Source: Pannonibacter tanglangensis
GTDB lineage: Bacteria > Pseudomonadota > Alphaproteobacteria > Rhizobiales > Stappiaceae
NCBI RefSeq assembly: GCF_009915685.1
Contig: NZ_JAABLP010000001.1
Direction: 5' to 3' (one strand)
Length of the DNA stretch: 64,000 bases
Below are positions 44,050 through 53,393 of this stretch, in pieces. The notes beneath the pieces are model-generated. The model saw only the letters and a program-made list of their open reading frames with translations, did no database searches and was not told where the DNA came from. Position 1 is the stretch's first letter, and every line of letters starts with the position of its first letter. A program made the translations under genes and the position numbers.

Positions 44050-45261
44050 ATGAATAGAAGTTTAACCACCATTGGTGATGTCGTTGCAGGAAATCTCTGC
44101 CTGGGATGCGGCGCTTGTTCTATAGAAGAGGGAGACGGCGCTATGCTCCTTTCTCCCGACGGCTACCTAAGACCAACAGGCGGCAGTCCGGCTTTGGCTG
44201 CGCGTGAAGCTACTTCTATTTGCCCAGGCATCGAAATCAGCCACGATCCAGACACCACAGTCAAATACCACCGTCTGTGGGGCCCCGTAGTCAACGCTTT
44301 TACTGGGTACTCGACCGATCCGGAATTTCGATACAGCGGCTCGTCGGGTGGAGCAATCACCGCTCTGTGCTTTGGACTGCTGGAAACTGGCGCTATCTCT
44401 TTCGTGTGGAATACGCGGGCCAACCCAGAAGACCCAATCGGAAACGTCACTGGCCCGAGCCGTTCGCGGTCCGATCTTCTCAAAGCGGCTGGCTCCCGCT
44501 ATGGACCGTCGAGCCCGCTTGCAGGCCTTGCCGATGCCCTTGCTACCGGAGAAACTTTCGCGTTCGTCGGCAAGCCCTGCGATGTTGCAGCCCTGCGCAA
44601 ACTCGCCCGTATGGATCCACGGATCGATCGGCAAATACCATATAAGTTGTCGTTTTTTTGTGCCGGCGTGCCAAGCAGGCACGGAACCACGGAGGTCGTC
44701 CGCAAACTAGACACCGACCTCGCCGACGTACAAAGTTTCCGTTATCGCGGCGAAGGATGGCCTGGCGTTGCCCGCGTCGTTCGCCACGACGGCTCGACCA
44801 GCACTATGAGTTACAACTCCTCATGGGGAATGATCCTTAATCGGCATCTCCAGTTCAGATGTAAAGTTTGCCCTGACGGTACAGGAGAGTTCGCCGATAT
44901 TGCCTTTGCGGACGCTTGGTACGGTAGCGGCGGCTACCCCGATTTTGAAGAACGCGAGGGGCGCAGCCTGATCGTCTCACGGACGGAAGTTGGCGAGCAT
45001 TTGCTTCGGCGAATGGAAGAGTCGGGGTATCTGGCGATGGTGCCGCTAGACATTCGTGAGATCGAAGCTATGCAGCCTTATCAAGCGAACCGAAAACGCA
45101 ATGTACCAGCGCGACGTCTCGCCCTCATGCTGGCGGGTCGGTTAACTCCTCGCTACCGTAGGTTTGGTTTCGTCGGGCTCGTTTTGAGCCACTCGTGGGT
45201 GGATCAGCTTAGAAATCTTGTTGGCACCTTACGTAGAGTCTTGGCTAAGCGAACTTCGTAA
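44050..45261 (+). CDS. Coenzyme F420 hydrogenase/dehydrogenase beta subunit (FrhB) family protein
   Basis: 403 aa. An N-terminal ferredoxin-like cysteine cluster CLGCGACS, FrhB N-terminal block YSGSSGGAITALCFGLLETG, then FVGKPCDVAALRKLARMDP, SFFCAGVPSRHG, and a second cluster CKVCPDGTGEFADIAFADAW. Bacterial members of this Fe-S flavoprotein family are often found next to pyruvyltransferases in EPS loci; their reaction is not well defined and F420 is not expected in this organism (inference). A redox modification of a nucleotide sugar or ketal is possible. Confidence 0.85.
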   Translation: MNRSLTTIGDVVAGNLCLGCGACSIEEGDGAMLLSPDGYLRPTGGSPALAAREATSICPGIEISHDPDTTVKYHRLWGPVVNAFTGYSTDPEFRYSGSSGGAITALCFGLLETGAISFVWNTRANPEDPIGNVTGPSRSRSDLLKAAGSRYGPSSPLAGLADALATGETFAFVGKPCDVAALRKLARMDPRIDRQIPYKLSFFCAGVPSRHGTTEVVRKLDTDLADVQSFRYRGEGWPGVARVVRHDGSTSTMSYNSSWGMILNRHLQFRCKVCPDGTGEFADIAFADAWYGSGGYPDFEEREGRSLIVSRTEVGEHLLRRMEESGYLAMVPLDIREIEAMQPYQANRKRNVPARRLALMLAGRLTPRYRRFGFVGLVLSHSWVDQLRNLVGTLRRVLAKRTS

Positions 45262-45390
45262 AGACTTCCTCTACGGTAGAGTGTTGTCGGACCTTCTTCT
45301 CCAACTAGGTTTGACATCATCCCATGGTGACCTTGCCCGTCTAACCTAATCCACGTGAACTTAGTTCTGGGCAATCGATAGGACGAAGAC

Positions 45391-45850
45391 ATGAAGCGTA
45401 GCCGTTTCAAGGAAAAGCAGACCATCGGTATCTTGATGGAACACGAGGCCGGTATGCCAGTCTTGGACCATTGCCGTCAGCAAGGGGTCGGCGACGCCAG
45501 CATCTACAAATGAAAATCCCCGTCACTGGCATGGACGTGCCAGAGGATAATCCTTCAATGACTGCCTGCGCGGTGACTTCCTAAACGCGACCCTGTTCTC
45601 ATCACTGAGCTATGCGCGCGCCGGCCTCACAATTTGGCAGGCGGATTACGACGGCTCGCGGCCTCACTCGCAGCTCGGGTGGACGAGACTGGTCGAGTTC
45701 GTCTCCACCCTCAACCCGCGTCGTGCTCTGGCGCTGCGCTATGCGAAAAGCTCCACGCCGTTATCCACTACATCACCAGCCCTGCAGGGCAGATCAAACC
45801 CAAAAAACGAACTCAGGACTGGACAAAACCTGGGACAATGTCAAGGCTAG
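45391..45850 (+). mobile_element. Second decayed IS3-family remnant
   Basis: orfA fragment 45391-45513 (MKRSRFKEKQTIGILMEHEA, ending SIYK before a premature stop). The orfB tail ends at 45850 (FLNATLFSSLSYARAGLTIW, then QADYDGSRPHSQLGW). It is the same family as the remnant at 17790-18580, sharing the QADY-x-G-x-RPHSQLGW tail and NPRRALALR. Everything between, including the catalytic domain, is gone. It separates the FrhB-like gene from galE. The rest of 45262-46011 has no gene; a small hairpin CCCCGT-aacga-ACGGGG lies at 45972-45987, just before galE. Confidence 0.8.
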
Positions 45851-46011
45851 TTGAAGCACGATTTTGCCACACCGTAGCTGTTTTCACAAAGTTACAGATC
45901 ATTCTACATAATATTCGACGACGTCAAGCCCCAGAGAAAACAAAAACGATTACATAATTACAATGAAAGAGCCCCGTAACGAACGGGGATTACGATGTAA
46001 GGTAACGGAAA

Positions 46012-47010
46012 ATGAAAACACTGATCACCGGCGGCGCCGGCTATATCGGAAGCCATATGGCGCATTGTCTTGCCAGGTCCGGTGAATATCTGGTCGTGCT
46101 AGATAATCTCTCGACCGGCTTTGGCTGGCTATTGCCGCCGAGTGCCGAGTTGATTGTGGGCGACGTGTCGGACACAGCGCTTGTTGAACGTGTCCTCGCG
46201 GAACACCAGGTCTCCGCCGTGATCCACTTTGCAGGATCGATCATCGTGCCGGAGTCCGTGTCGGATCCCTTGAAGTACTACCGCAACAACACGGCTGCCT
46301 CGCGCAATCTGATCGAGGCCTGCATCAAGGCCGGTGTCGACAAGTTCATTTTCTCGTCTACGGCTGCGGTTTACGGCGATCCCGTAAGCATCCCGGTTGA
46401 GGAGGATGCGCCACTTGCACCCCTGTCGCCATATGGGCTGTCAAAACTGATGACCGAGCAGATGCTGCGCGATGTCAGTGCGGCACATGATTTCCGTTAC
46501 ACCGCGTTGCGGTACTTCAACGTGGCCGGGGCGGACCCTGAAGGAATGACAGGGCAATCGACGCCCGAGGCGACGCATCTGATCAAGGTCGCCTGCCAGA
46601 CCGCCTTGGGTCAGAGACCCGAAATGAAACTTTTCGGGGCAGATTACGACACGATCGACGGAACAGCGGTGCGTGACTACATCCATGTCAGCGATCTGGT
46701 CGAAGCACACAGGCTGGCGCTGCTGCGGTTGCGCGCCGGGGGCGCCAGCGCGGTCATGAACTGTGGCTATGGCGAAGGCTTTTCTGTTCGCCAGGTCATC
46801 GAAACCGTCAAGCGCGTATCTGGCGTTGATTTCAAAGTCATTGAATCAGACCGGCGCCCAGGGGATTCGCCCAAGGTTGTTGCCAGCAACGCAAGGGCCT
46901 GTACGGAACTAGGCTGGGTGCCAAAATACAATGATCTCGAGTTGATTGTTCGTCACGCGCTCGAATGGGAACAGAAGCTGATCGCGCGGCGTGTGAACGA
47001 AGGCACTTAG
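46012..47010 (+). CDS. galE: UDP-glucose 4-epimerase
   Basis: 332 aa. MKTLITGGAGYIGSHMAHCL, DNLSTGF, AVIHFAGSIIVPESVSDPL, the catalytic FSSTAAVYG serine, YGLSK (YxxxK) and YFNVAGADPEGMTGQS are all present. It interconverts UDP-glucose and UDP-galactose, supplying galactose for the polymer (ExoB role in rhizobia). RBS GTAACGGAAA is weak. GC is higher than in the preceding glycosyltransferase section, so it may belong to the older core of the cluster. Confidence 0.96.
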   Translation: MKTLITGGAGYIGSHMAHCLARSGEYLVVLDNLSTGFGWLLPPSAELIVGDVSDTALVERVLAEHQVSAVIHFAGSIIVPESVSDPLKYYRNNTAASRNLIEACIKAGVDKFIFSSTAAVYGDPVSIPVEEDAPLAPLSPYGLSKLMTEQMLRDVSAAHDFRYTALRYFNVAGADPEGMTGQSTPEATHLIKVACQTALGQRPEMKLFGADYDTIDGTAVRDYIHVSDLVEAHRLALLRLRAGGASAVMNCGYGEGFSVRQVIETVKRVSGVDFKVIESDRRPGDSPKVVASNARACTELGWVPKYNDLELIVRHALEWEQKLIARRVNEGT

Positions 47011-47111
47011 CATCCCCCTCGACCGCACCCGTCAAAGCGGCTAAGACCTGTCACGGGTGTCTGGGGCAGGTCGGCTGCGGTCAGGCGCGGATATCGGGTA
47101 TTGAGGTTTTC

Positions 47112-48542
47112 ATGATCACTCCCCTTCTCCTGGTTGGCGGCTCGGGCACGCGGCTTTGGCCCTTGTCGCGCAAGAGCTATCCGAAGCAATTTGTGCCGCT
47201 GATCGGTGAGGAAAGCCTGTTCCAGGGCTCGGCGAAGCGGCTGTCGGCGGACGGCTTTGCCGCGCCGGTCGTCATCACCGGGTCGGACTACCGTTTCATC
47301 GTCACCGAGCAGCTGGCCGCCGTGGGCATTGACCCGGGCGCGATCCTGATCGAGCCGGAAGCGCGCAACACCGCGCCCGCCGTGCTGGCCGCTGCACTCC
47401 ATATTGCCACGACCGATCCGGACGGGCTGATGCTCGTTGCCCCGTCCGACCACGTGGTGCCGAACCCGGCTGCCTTCCGCGCCGCCGTCGCAGCCGGCGT
47501 GCCGGCGGCCGAGGCAGGCCAGATCGTCACCTTCGGCATCCGCCCGACCCATGCCGAGACCGGTTATGGCTGGCTGGAGCTGTCGGCCGCAGCCGCCGAA
47601 GGCGAGCCCGTTGCGCTGAAGCGCTTCGTCGAGAAGCCGAACCGCGAGAAGGCCGAGGCGATGCTCTCCGCCGGCTCTTATCTCTGGAACGCTGGCATCT
47701 TCCTGTTCAAGGTCTCCACCATCCTGGACGCCTTCCAGGCGCTGGCGCCGGATCTGATGGAGCCCGTCACCCGCGCGGTCGCCGATGCGAAGTCCGACCT
47801 CGGCTTCCTGCGGCTCGATCCGGCGGCCTTTGCCCGTGCGCCGTCGATCTCCATCGACTATGCCGTGATGGAACGCGCCTCCAACCTCACCGCCGTGCCC
47901 TTCGGCGCCGGCTGGTCGGATCTGGGCGGCTGGGACATGGTAGCCAAGGAAATGGGCCCGGACGCGCGCGGCAACAGCCTTGGCGGCGAGGCGACAGCCA
48001 TCGACTGCGACGGCACGCTCCTGCGCTCCGACAGCGACGGGCTGCAGCTCGTCGGCATCGGCCTCAAGGATGTCATCGCGGTGGCGATGAATGACGCGGT
48101 GCTGGTGGCCGACAAGTCCCGCGCCCAGGACGTGAAGCTCGCCGTCGAGGCGCTGAAGAAGAAGGGCGCGCGCCAGGCCGAGACCTTCCCGCGCGATCAC
48201 CGGCCGTGGGGCTGGTTCGAGACGCTGGCGCTCGCCGACCGGTTCCAGGTCAAGCGCATCGTCGTGCATCCGGGCGCGGCCCTGTCGCTGCAGAGCCACG
48301 TGCACCGCTCCGAGCACTGGATCGTGGTGTCGGGCACCGCGCGCGTGACGGTGAACGACGACGTGCGTCTGGTGACGGAAAACCAGTCGGTCTACATCCC
48401 GCTCGGCGCCATCCACCGGATGGAAAACCCGGGCAAGGTGCCGATGGTGCTGATCGAGGTGCAGACAGGCGCCTATCTCGGCGAAGACGACATCATCCGC
48501 TACGAGGACATTTATTCCCGTGGCCAGGGCGCCAAGGGGTAA
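47112..48542 (+). CDS. manC: Mannose-1-phosphate guanylyltransferase / mannose-6-phosphate isomerase
   Basis: 476 aa from the ATG at 47112 (GAGG nine bases upstream); an upstream in-frame extension starts within galE and is not family-like. The N-terminal nucleotidyltransferase has LLLVGGSGTRLWPLSRKSYP, then VVITGSDYRFI, LMLVAPSDHVV, and FVEKPNREKAE. The C-terminal cupin (type II PMI) has VHPGAALSLQSHVHRSEHWI and a TENQSVYIPLGAIHRMENPG block. It makes GDP-mannose from mannose-1-phosphate and GTP, and the cupin half isomerises fructose-6-P and mannose-6-P. Full length for AlgA/ManC/XanB fusions. Confidence 0.95.
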   Translation: MITPLLLVGGSGTRLWPLSRKSYPKQFVPLIGEESLFQGSAKRLSADGFAAPVVITGSDYRFIVTEQLAAVGIDPGAILIEPEARNTAPAVLAAALHIATTDPDGLMLVAPSDHVVPNPAAFRAAVAAGVPAAEAGQIVTFGIRPTHAETGYGWLELSAAAAEGEPVALKRFVEKPNREKAEAMLSAGSYLWNAGIFLFKVSTILDAFQALAPDLMEPVTRAVADAKSDLGFLRLDPAAFARAPSISIDYAVMERASNLTAVPFGAGWSDLGGWDMVAKEMGPDARGNSLGGEATAIDCDGTLLRSDSDGLQLVGIGLKDVIAVAMNDAVLVADKSRAQDVKLAVEALKKKGARQAETFPRDHRPWGWFETLALADRFQVKRIVVHPGAALSLQSHVHRSEHWIVVSGTARVTVNDDVRLVTENQSVYIPLGAIHRMENPGKVPMVLIEVQTGAYLGEDDIIRYEDIYSRGQGAKG

Positions 48543-48733
48543 GACCAACTCTCGGTGAGCTTGTCTCACCGGGCGTTGGTCAAGCCCGTGCGGCGACTGA
48601 GCCTTGTCAAGGCGTGATGCGTCAGCATCTCAGCGCCTTGAGAGAAGACCAACTCTCGGTGAGCCTGTCTCACCGGGCCCTCGTCAAGCGCGTGCGGCGC
48701 ATCAGCCCCGTCGCGGGCCCTGTGAGGGCTGAC
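48542..48733. repeat. Two direct repeats each forming a hairpin, between convergent genes
   Basis: A sequence starting AGACCAACTCTCGGTGAGC occurs at about 48542 and again at about 48646, each copy roughly 55 bp. In copy one GGTGAG (48554-48559) pairs with CTCACC (48565-48570), and outer ACCAAC pairs with GTTGGT (48575-48580). Copy two keeps the inner hairpin. The position between convergent manC and the epimerase gene suggests a bidirectional terminator, though T-runs are absent. Confidence 0.6.
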
Positions 48734-49747
48734 CTAGCGCTGATAATAGTCCCGGTACCACGCCACGAACCGCGCCACGCCCTCCTCCACACTCGTCGCC
48801 GGACGGAAGCCGGTGAGGTGTTCGAGGAGGCTGGTGTCGGCCCAGGTGGCCTGCACGTCGCCGGGCTGCATCGGCAACAGGTTGCGGATCGCCGTGCGGC
48901 CCGTGGCGGCCTCGATGGCGGCGATATAGGCATCCAGCGCCACGGGGGCCGAATTGCCGATGTTGACGAGACGCCAGGGCGCAACCGGCGACAGGCTGTC
49001 GCCCTCCGGCACCCCCTCCCCGCCTGCGGGGCGCTGCGGCACCGCGTCGATCAGCAGGCGGATGCCCTCGACCAGGTCCTCCACATAGGTGAAGTCGCGG
49101 CGCATGTCGCCGTGATTGAAGACGTCGATCGGCTCGCCGGCGAGGATCGCCTTCGTGAACTTGAACAGGGCCATGTCGGGCCGGCCCCAGGGACCATAGA
49201 CGGTGAAGAAGCGGAACAGTGTCGTCGGCACACCGTAAAGATGCGCGTAGGAATGGCTCATCACCTCGCAGGCCTTCTTCGTTGCCGCGTAGAAGGACAT
49301 CTGGTGGTCGGCCTTCGCGGTCTCCCGGAAGGGCATGTCGGTGTTGGCGCCATAGGCCGACGAGGTCGAGGCAATCAAGAGGTGCTGCGGCGGCGTGGCG
49401 CGCGCTGCCTCCAGAAGCTCGAAGGTCCCGGTGATGTTGCTGTCGAGATAGGAGCGCGGCGCCTCGATGGAATAGCGCACCCCCGCCTGCGCCGCGAGGT
49501 GGATGACCACATCCGGCTTCTCGCGGGCAAGAAGATCCCGGAGACAGCCCGGCGTTTCCACCCGGTCGATCACCGCGCGGAAGTTCGCGCTCTGCAGCAG
49601 CATCTGGTGCCGCCGTTCCTTCAGGCGCACGTCATAGTAATCGGTCATGGCATCAAGGCCGATGACCTCGAAGCCGTCTGCCAGCAGGCGCTTGCAGAGA
49701 AAATAGCCGATGAACCCGGCCGAACCGGTGACCAGTGCCTTGCGCAA
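48734..49747 (-). CDS. UDP-glucuronate 4-epimerase
   Basis: 337 aa. Extended SDR beginning MRKALVTGSAGFIGYFLCKR, with GLDAMTDYYDVRLKERRH and VIHLAAQAGVRYSIEAPRSY. Further matches are SSAYGANTDMPF, the YAATKKACE catalytic YxxxK and RFFTVYGPWGRPDMALFKF. These blocks are diagnostic of the LpsL/Cap1J UDP-glucuronate 4-epimerases. It converts UDP-GlcA from Ugd into UDP-galacturonate. This is the only minus-strand gene of the polysaccharide cluster. Confidence 0.93.
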   Translation of the reverse strand: MRKALVTGSAGFIGYFLCKRLLADGFEVIGLDAMTDYYDVRLKERRHQMLLQSANFRAVIDRVETPGCLRDLLAREKPDVVIHLAAQAGVRYSIEAPRSYLDSNITGTFELLEAARATPPQHLLIASTSSAYGANTDMPFRETAKADHQMSFYAATKKACEVMSHSYAHLYGVPTTLFRFFTVYGPWGRPDMALFKFTKAILAGEPIDVFNHGDMRRDFTYVEDLVEGIRLLIDAVPQRPAGGEGVPEGDSLSPVAPWRLVNIGNSAPVALDAYIAAIEAATGRTAIRNLLPMQPGDVQATWADTSLLEHLTGFRPATSVEEGVARFVAWYRDYYQR

Positions 49748-50362
49748 GAGAATGCCTCGTCGTCGTGCCCCCGGCGCGTGTCAGGCGGGTCGTCGGGAGC
49801 GTGTCAGCTGGTGCGGGAGCCGTGCAATCCGCGCCCTGCCCCGGCCGTCCTGGCCCGGGCCCTCAAGGCCCGGACAGGCGTAACCCGTTCGGGACCGGAC
49901 TGCGCCGCAGACCGTGCTTAGCACCCTCGCCGGCCACATCCAAGCCGTGTCTCCTGCCGTTCGGCCGGGCGGAACGCCCGGGACAGGCACGGCAGGGCAT
50001 GGGCCCGCATTCTCCTGTCCCGAAACCGGCGTGAGGTCTCCATCGGCGCCTGCCAGAGGAATGGCAAGGGGCCGCGAACCGCACAGGCAGCCGCAGGGCC
50101 ACGCTGCCGCGAGGCGAGATCAGGCCCTGAAAGACGACCGGACGAAGACAGCCGGTGGTGTCCCGCCAGACCGACACCCGTTAGGTGTTGGTCTGGGGGG
50201 TGTTGGTCTGGCAGGAATTGGTCTGGCAGGAGTTGATCTGGCGAGATCCGGACCAGCCCGTATGACGCAAGGGCAGCCACACGGCGTCAGGCGGGCGGCT
50301 GCGAGCCGTCCCTCATGCGGGGGCATGCGTCCGGCCGGACAGCTGCCGTTGTCAGACAGCTG
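49748..50362. other. Intergenic region with 15-bp tandem repeats
   Basis: No gene supported. Four imperfect 15-bp copies of the type GTGTTGGTCTGGCAG lie at 50185-50244. They create GVGLAG-type shadow ORFs. A GACAGCTGTC palindrome lies just past the hemA stop. The plus-strand open frames across the region are codon-bias artefacts. Confidence 0.5.
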
Positions 50363-51580
50363 TCAGGCAACCGCGCGGGCGAGCGCGCAATGCGACCAGA
50401 GATCGTTCAGCGCGCCGACCAGATGGTCGATGTCGGCGTCGCTGTGGAACGGCGTCGGCGTGATGCGCAGCCGCTCCGTCCCCTTCGGCACGGTCGGATA
50501 GTTGATCGGCTGCACATAGATGCCATAGGTCTCCAGCAGGATGTCGGAGATCCACTTGCACTTGGCGGCGTTGCCGACCATCACCGGCACGATGTGGCTG
50601 GGGTTGTCCATGTGCGGGATGCCGCGACGGTCGAGCAGCCGACGGACCCGGGCCACGCGTTCCTGATGCTGCTGGCGTTCGACCGGGCTCGCCTTGAGGT
50701 GGCGAATCGCGGCGGTCGCACCGGCGGCAAGGGCCGGCGGCAGCGCGGTGGTGAAGATGAAGCCGGAGGCGAAGGAGCGCACGAAGTCGCAGAGCTGGCG
50801 CGAGCCGGTGATGTAGCCGCCCATCACGCCGAAGGCCTTGCCCAGCGTGCCCTCGATCACGTCGAGCCGATGCATCAGCCCTTCGCGCTCGGCAATGCCG
50901 CCGCCGCGCGGACCGTAGAGACCGACGGCATGCACCTCGTCGAGATAGGTCAGCGCGCCATGCTTGGCCGCCACGTCGCAGATCTCGGCGATCGGGGCGA
51001 TGTCGCCATCCATCGAATAGACGCTCTCGAAGGCCACCAGCTTCGGCCGGGACGGGTCATCGGCCGACATCAGCCGGTCGAGATCCTCGGGGCTGTTGTG
51101 TTTCCAGACCCGGCGCTCGGCGCGGCTGTGGCGGATGCCCTCGATCATCGAGGCATGGTTCAGCGCGTCGGAATAGACGATGCAGCCCGGGATCCTGGCC
51201 GCCAGCGTGCCGAGGGCGGCCCAGTTGGACACGTAGCCGGAGGTGAAGATCAGGGCACTTTCCTTGCCATGCAGGTCGGCGAGCTCCTGCTCCAGCGCGA
51301 CATGCGAATGGTTGGTGCCGGAAATGTTGCGGGTGCCGCCGGCGCCCGCGCCGCAGCGGTCGATCGCCTCCTTCATGGCGCGCACCACGTCCGGATGCTG
51401 GCCCATGCCGAGATAGTCGTTGGAGCACCACACGGTCACGTCGTGGGACGTGCCATCCTCGCGGAAGCGGGTGGCGCGGGGAAACTGGCCGGCATGCCGC
51501 TCGAGGTCGGCAAACACGCGGTAGTTCCCGGCCTCGCGCAGACCGTCCAGCGCCTCGGCGAAGAAGCTGTCGAATTCCAT
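50363..51580 (-). CDS. hemA: 5-aminolevulinate synthase
   Basis: 405 aa from the ATG at 51580 (AGAGGG nine bases upstream); a further ATG at 51598 is possible. PLP alpha-oxoamine synthase: CSNDYLGMGQHPDVV, GAGAGGTRNISGTNHSHV, the substrate region FESVYSMDGDIAP, and YLDEVHAVGLYGPRGGGIA. The Schiff-base lysine is K248 in EGTLGKAFG, the same number as in the Rhodobacter capsulatus enzyme (recalled). It condenses glycine and succinyl-CoA to 5-aminolevulinate, the first step of tetrapyrrole synthesis in alphaproteobacteria (Shemin route), which also feeds the cobalamin genes of this window. Confidence 0.97.
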   Translation of the reverse strand: MEFDSFFAEALDGLREAGNYRVFADLERHAGQFPRATRFREDGTSHDVTVWCSNDYLGMGQHPDVVRAMKEAIDRCGAGAGGTRNISGTNHSHVALEQELADLHGKESALIFTSGYVSNWAALGTLAARIPGCIVYSDALNHASMIEGIRHSRAERRVWKHNSPEDLDRLMSADDPSRPKLVAFESVYSMDGDIAPIAEICDVAAKHGALTYLDEVHAVGLYGPRGGGIAEREGLMHRLDVIEGTLGKAFGVMGGYITGSRQLCDFVRSFASGFIFTTALPPALAAGATAAIRHLKASPVERQQHQERVARVRRLLDRRGIPHMDNPSHIVPVMVGNAAKCKWISDILLETYGIYVQPINYPTVPKGTERLRITPTPFHSDADIDHLVGALNDLWSHCALARAVA

Positions 51581-52566
51581 GCCCTCATTCCCTCTCATTC
51601 ATGGCCCGCCCGGTCATGCCTTGCGGAGACAGGCAGTCCTGCCTGTCGAGCCTTCCGTCCGTCATCCGGTTTACGGAGCTCGGCGGCGGGTGGCCATGAC
51701 TTCGATCAAACCGGGCCTTCCGCACCCTGTGCCGGTCCCTGGAGGGGGGACCGGTCGCATCCGGGAAGGCCGGCCGGCACCCTGCGGATGCAGGCCATGG
51801 CAGGATCGATATCTCATGTGTCGTGACCTAGACATAGTGTAAAACGCCGCAGCTTGTCATTATTCTAACTTCGGGTTTCCGAATTGTTTTCAGGGCCGGC
51901 CCGCACGCGGTCCGGCGCTCTCCCTGCCCCATTCCTCGACCGTTTTCCCGCCCGCCTGCCTCGCCCATTCCGAGGCTTTGCCCGGATCCTCGCCGAAGCC
52001 GTGGCGCCGCGGCCCTGCCCGGCCCGCGTTCGCCCTGCGCACCGCCGACCGACCGGCGGACGCGGCCGCGCCATCAGCGGGAACCTCCCGGCCCCTCGCG
52101 CGTTCTGCTGCAGGAGATGCGTGCCGCAGCAAAGGCGACAAGCATCCTCACGAAAGTATGACCGGACCGGATGTGGCCTGTCATTTTCGACAGGCCCTTG
52201 CGGAAGATGATGATTTTCTTGCGCATCCTGCCGCAGCGATGCGCGGCCACAAGAAAAAATGGTTAAAACTTTAGAGAATCAACGGCGAAAATGTGACGTA
52301 GACTACATGTTTGTTAGGAACTGTGGTGTAATCATGGTTCCAGGTCGGGTGATGGCGAGATCGGCTGAGGGGCCGTCCGGAACAGGGCGGCGACCGGCAG
52401 CCGATCTGACCCAGAGAGCAAGGGGGTGGTCCGGGATCCTGAGGATCTGTGACCGCTCCGGGCGCAGGCTCGCGAAGACGAACCGGGACGCCCCAGACAG
52501 CACAAGCTCCGGACGCCAGTCCTTCCGGCTCACACAGACGTGAATGTCATGCCGTGGGAGGCAACA
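51581..52566. other. Long intergenic region upstream of hemA
   Basis: Almost 1 kb without a confident gene. 51830-51880 is AT-rich and probably holds the hemA promoter (minus-strand ATGACA and CTATGT 17 bp apart, weak). A 38-codon plus-strand ORF at 52158-52274 (starting MTGPDVACHFRQ, ending MRGHKKKWLKL) reads somewhat protein-like but lacks a clear ribosome site. I saw no FNR-type TTGAT-N4-ATCAA box. Confidence 0.35.
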
Positions 52567-53160
52567 ATGACGGGTCGTCTCAACATCGCCGCTGCGGCGG
52601 CAACACTCTCGCTTTCCCTTCTGCTGAGCGCTGCGGCGGCCCGGGCCGAGCTGCGCGAGATCCGCCACACGCTGCCGGACGACAACCTCGCCGTGACGGT
52701 GGCAAGCGCCGCTCCGGTCGAGACCGGCGGCGAGGACCTGTCCATCTGGGTCGGCGAGGTCGACCTCGGCGGTCGCTCGGCCCTATGGGTCGAGCTGATC
52801 GATGCCGAGGGGGAAGTCATCTACAACGCCGAGATCGGCCGCAACGAGACCCACCTCCTGCCGGACGGGCGGGCCATCATGGTCACCGCGCTGGATGCGG
52901 ACACGCCCGTCGCCAAGGCCGACCAGTCCCGTGTGCCGAGCGAGGCATCCAGCCTCGTGACCCGGCGCGTGGTCGACGCCAAGGGTGACCGGACGGCGGT
53001 CGAATTCATCGAGGAAACCCCGCGCGACACGCAGCCGAAGCTGATCGAGGTGGCCCGCGTGGGCGAGGCGATCTGGGCGACGATCGTGTCTTTGTTCACC
53101 GGAGCAGCGGAAACGGTCCGCGTTGCCTGGTCCTGGCTGGTGGAGACGCTGCAGGCCTGA
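52567..53160 (+). CDS. Small secreted protein of unknown function
   Basis: 197 aa from the ATG at 52567. An N-terminal signal peptide of about 27 residues (LNIAAAAATLSLSLLLSAAA, cleavage after ARA). The mature part is rich in short beta-strand patterns and acidic residues, with IWVGEVDLGGRSALWVELID and a C-terminal amphipathic helix (TVRVAWSWLVETL). I do not recognise a domain. It is single-gene, with a strong terminator 49 bp after the stop. Probably periplasmic. Confidence 0.7.
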   Translation: MTGRLNIAAAAATLSLSLLLSAAAARAELREIRHTLPDDNLAVTVASAAPVETGGEDLSIWVGEVDLGGRSALWVELIDAEGEVIYNAEIGRNETHLLPDGRAIMVTALDADTPVAKADQSRVPSEASSLVTRRVVDAKGDRTAVEFIEETPRDTQPKLIEVARVGEAIWATIVSLFTGAAETVRVAWSWLVETLQA

Positions 53161-53208
53161 GCGCCGGCACGCCCTGCCCTCCCGAGCCTCCCGCATGGTG
53201 CCGTCCGC

Positions 53209-53239
53209 GGCCGCAGCCTTCCCCGGCTGCGGCCTTTTT
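53209..53239 (+). terminator. Rho-independent terminator
   Basis: A perfect 10-bp stem GGCCGCAGCC / GGCTGCGGCC (53209-53218, 53225-53234) has a TTCCCC loop and is followed by TTTTT. It ends the small secreted protein gene. Confidence 0.92.
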
Positions 53240-53291
53240 CGTGACACGCGCGCCGGCTTCGGGCATGGTGGACAAAACTTGCCAATCTGCC

Positions 53292-53321
53292 TGATCCGGC
53301 CTGAAACACGCCGCGTAAGAT
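53292..53321 (+). promoter_or_regulatory. Candidate ECF sigma (RpoE/ChrR-type) promoter
   Basis: TGATCC (53292-53297), 18 bp, then TAAGAT (53316-53321), about 75 bp before the FAD oxidoreductase start. The -35 hexamer TGATCC with a TAAGA-type -10 is, from memory, the pattern of the Rhodobacter sigma-E/ChrR singlet-oxygen regulon, whose members include FAD-oxidoreductase and CFA-type genes. A similar element precedes chrR at 63748-63777. Confidence 0.6.
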
Positions 53322-53393
53322 CCGAAAACGCAAGGACATTCCCCGCTGCCTCCCCCAGGCCGGGCACGTTCGGCCCGCTCAGAAGGACCTTAC

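Noticed and set aside
49914..50501. Plus-strand ORF with GVGLAG repeats
   Set aside because: Produced by the 15-bp tandem repeat and overlapping the hemA 3' end.
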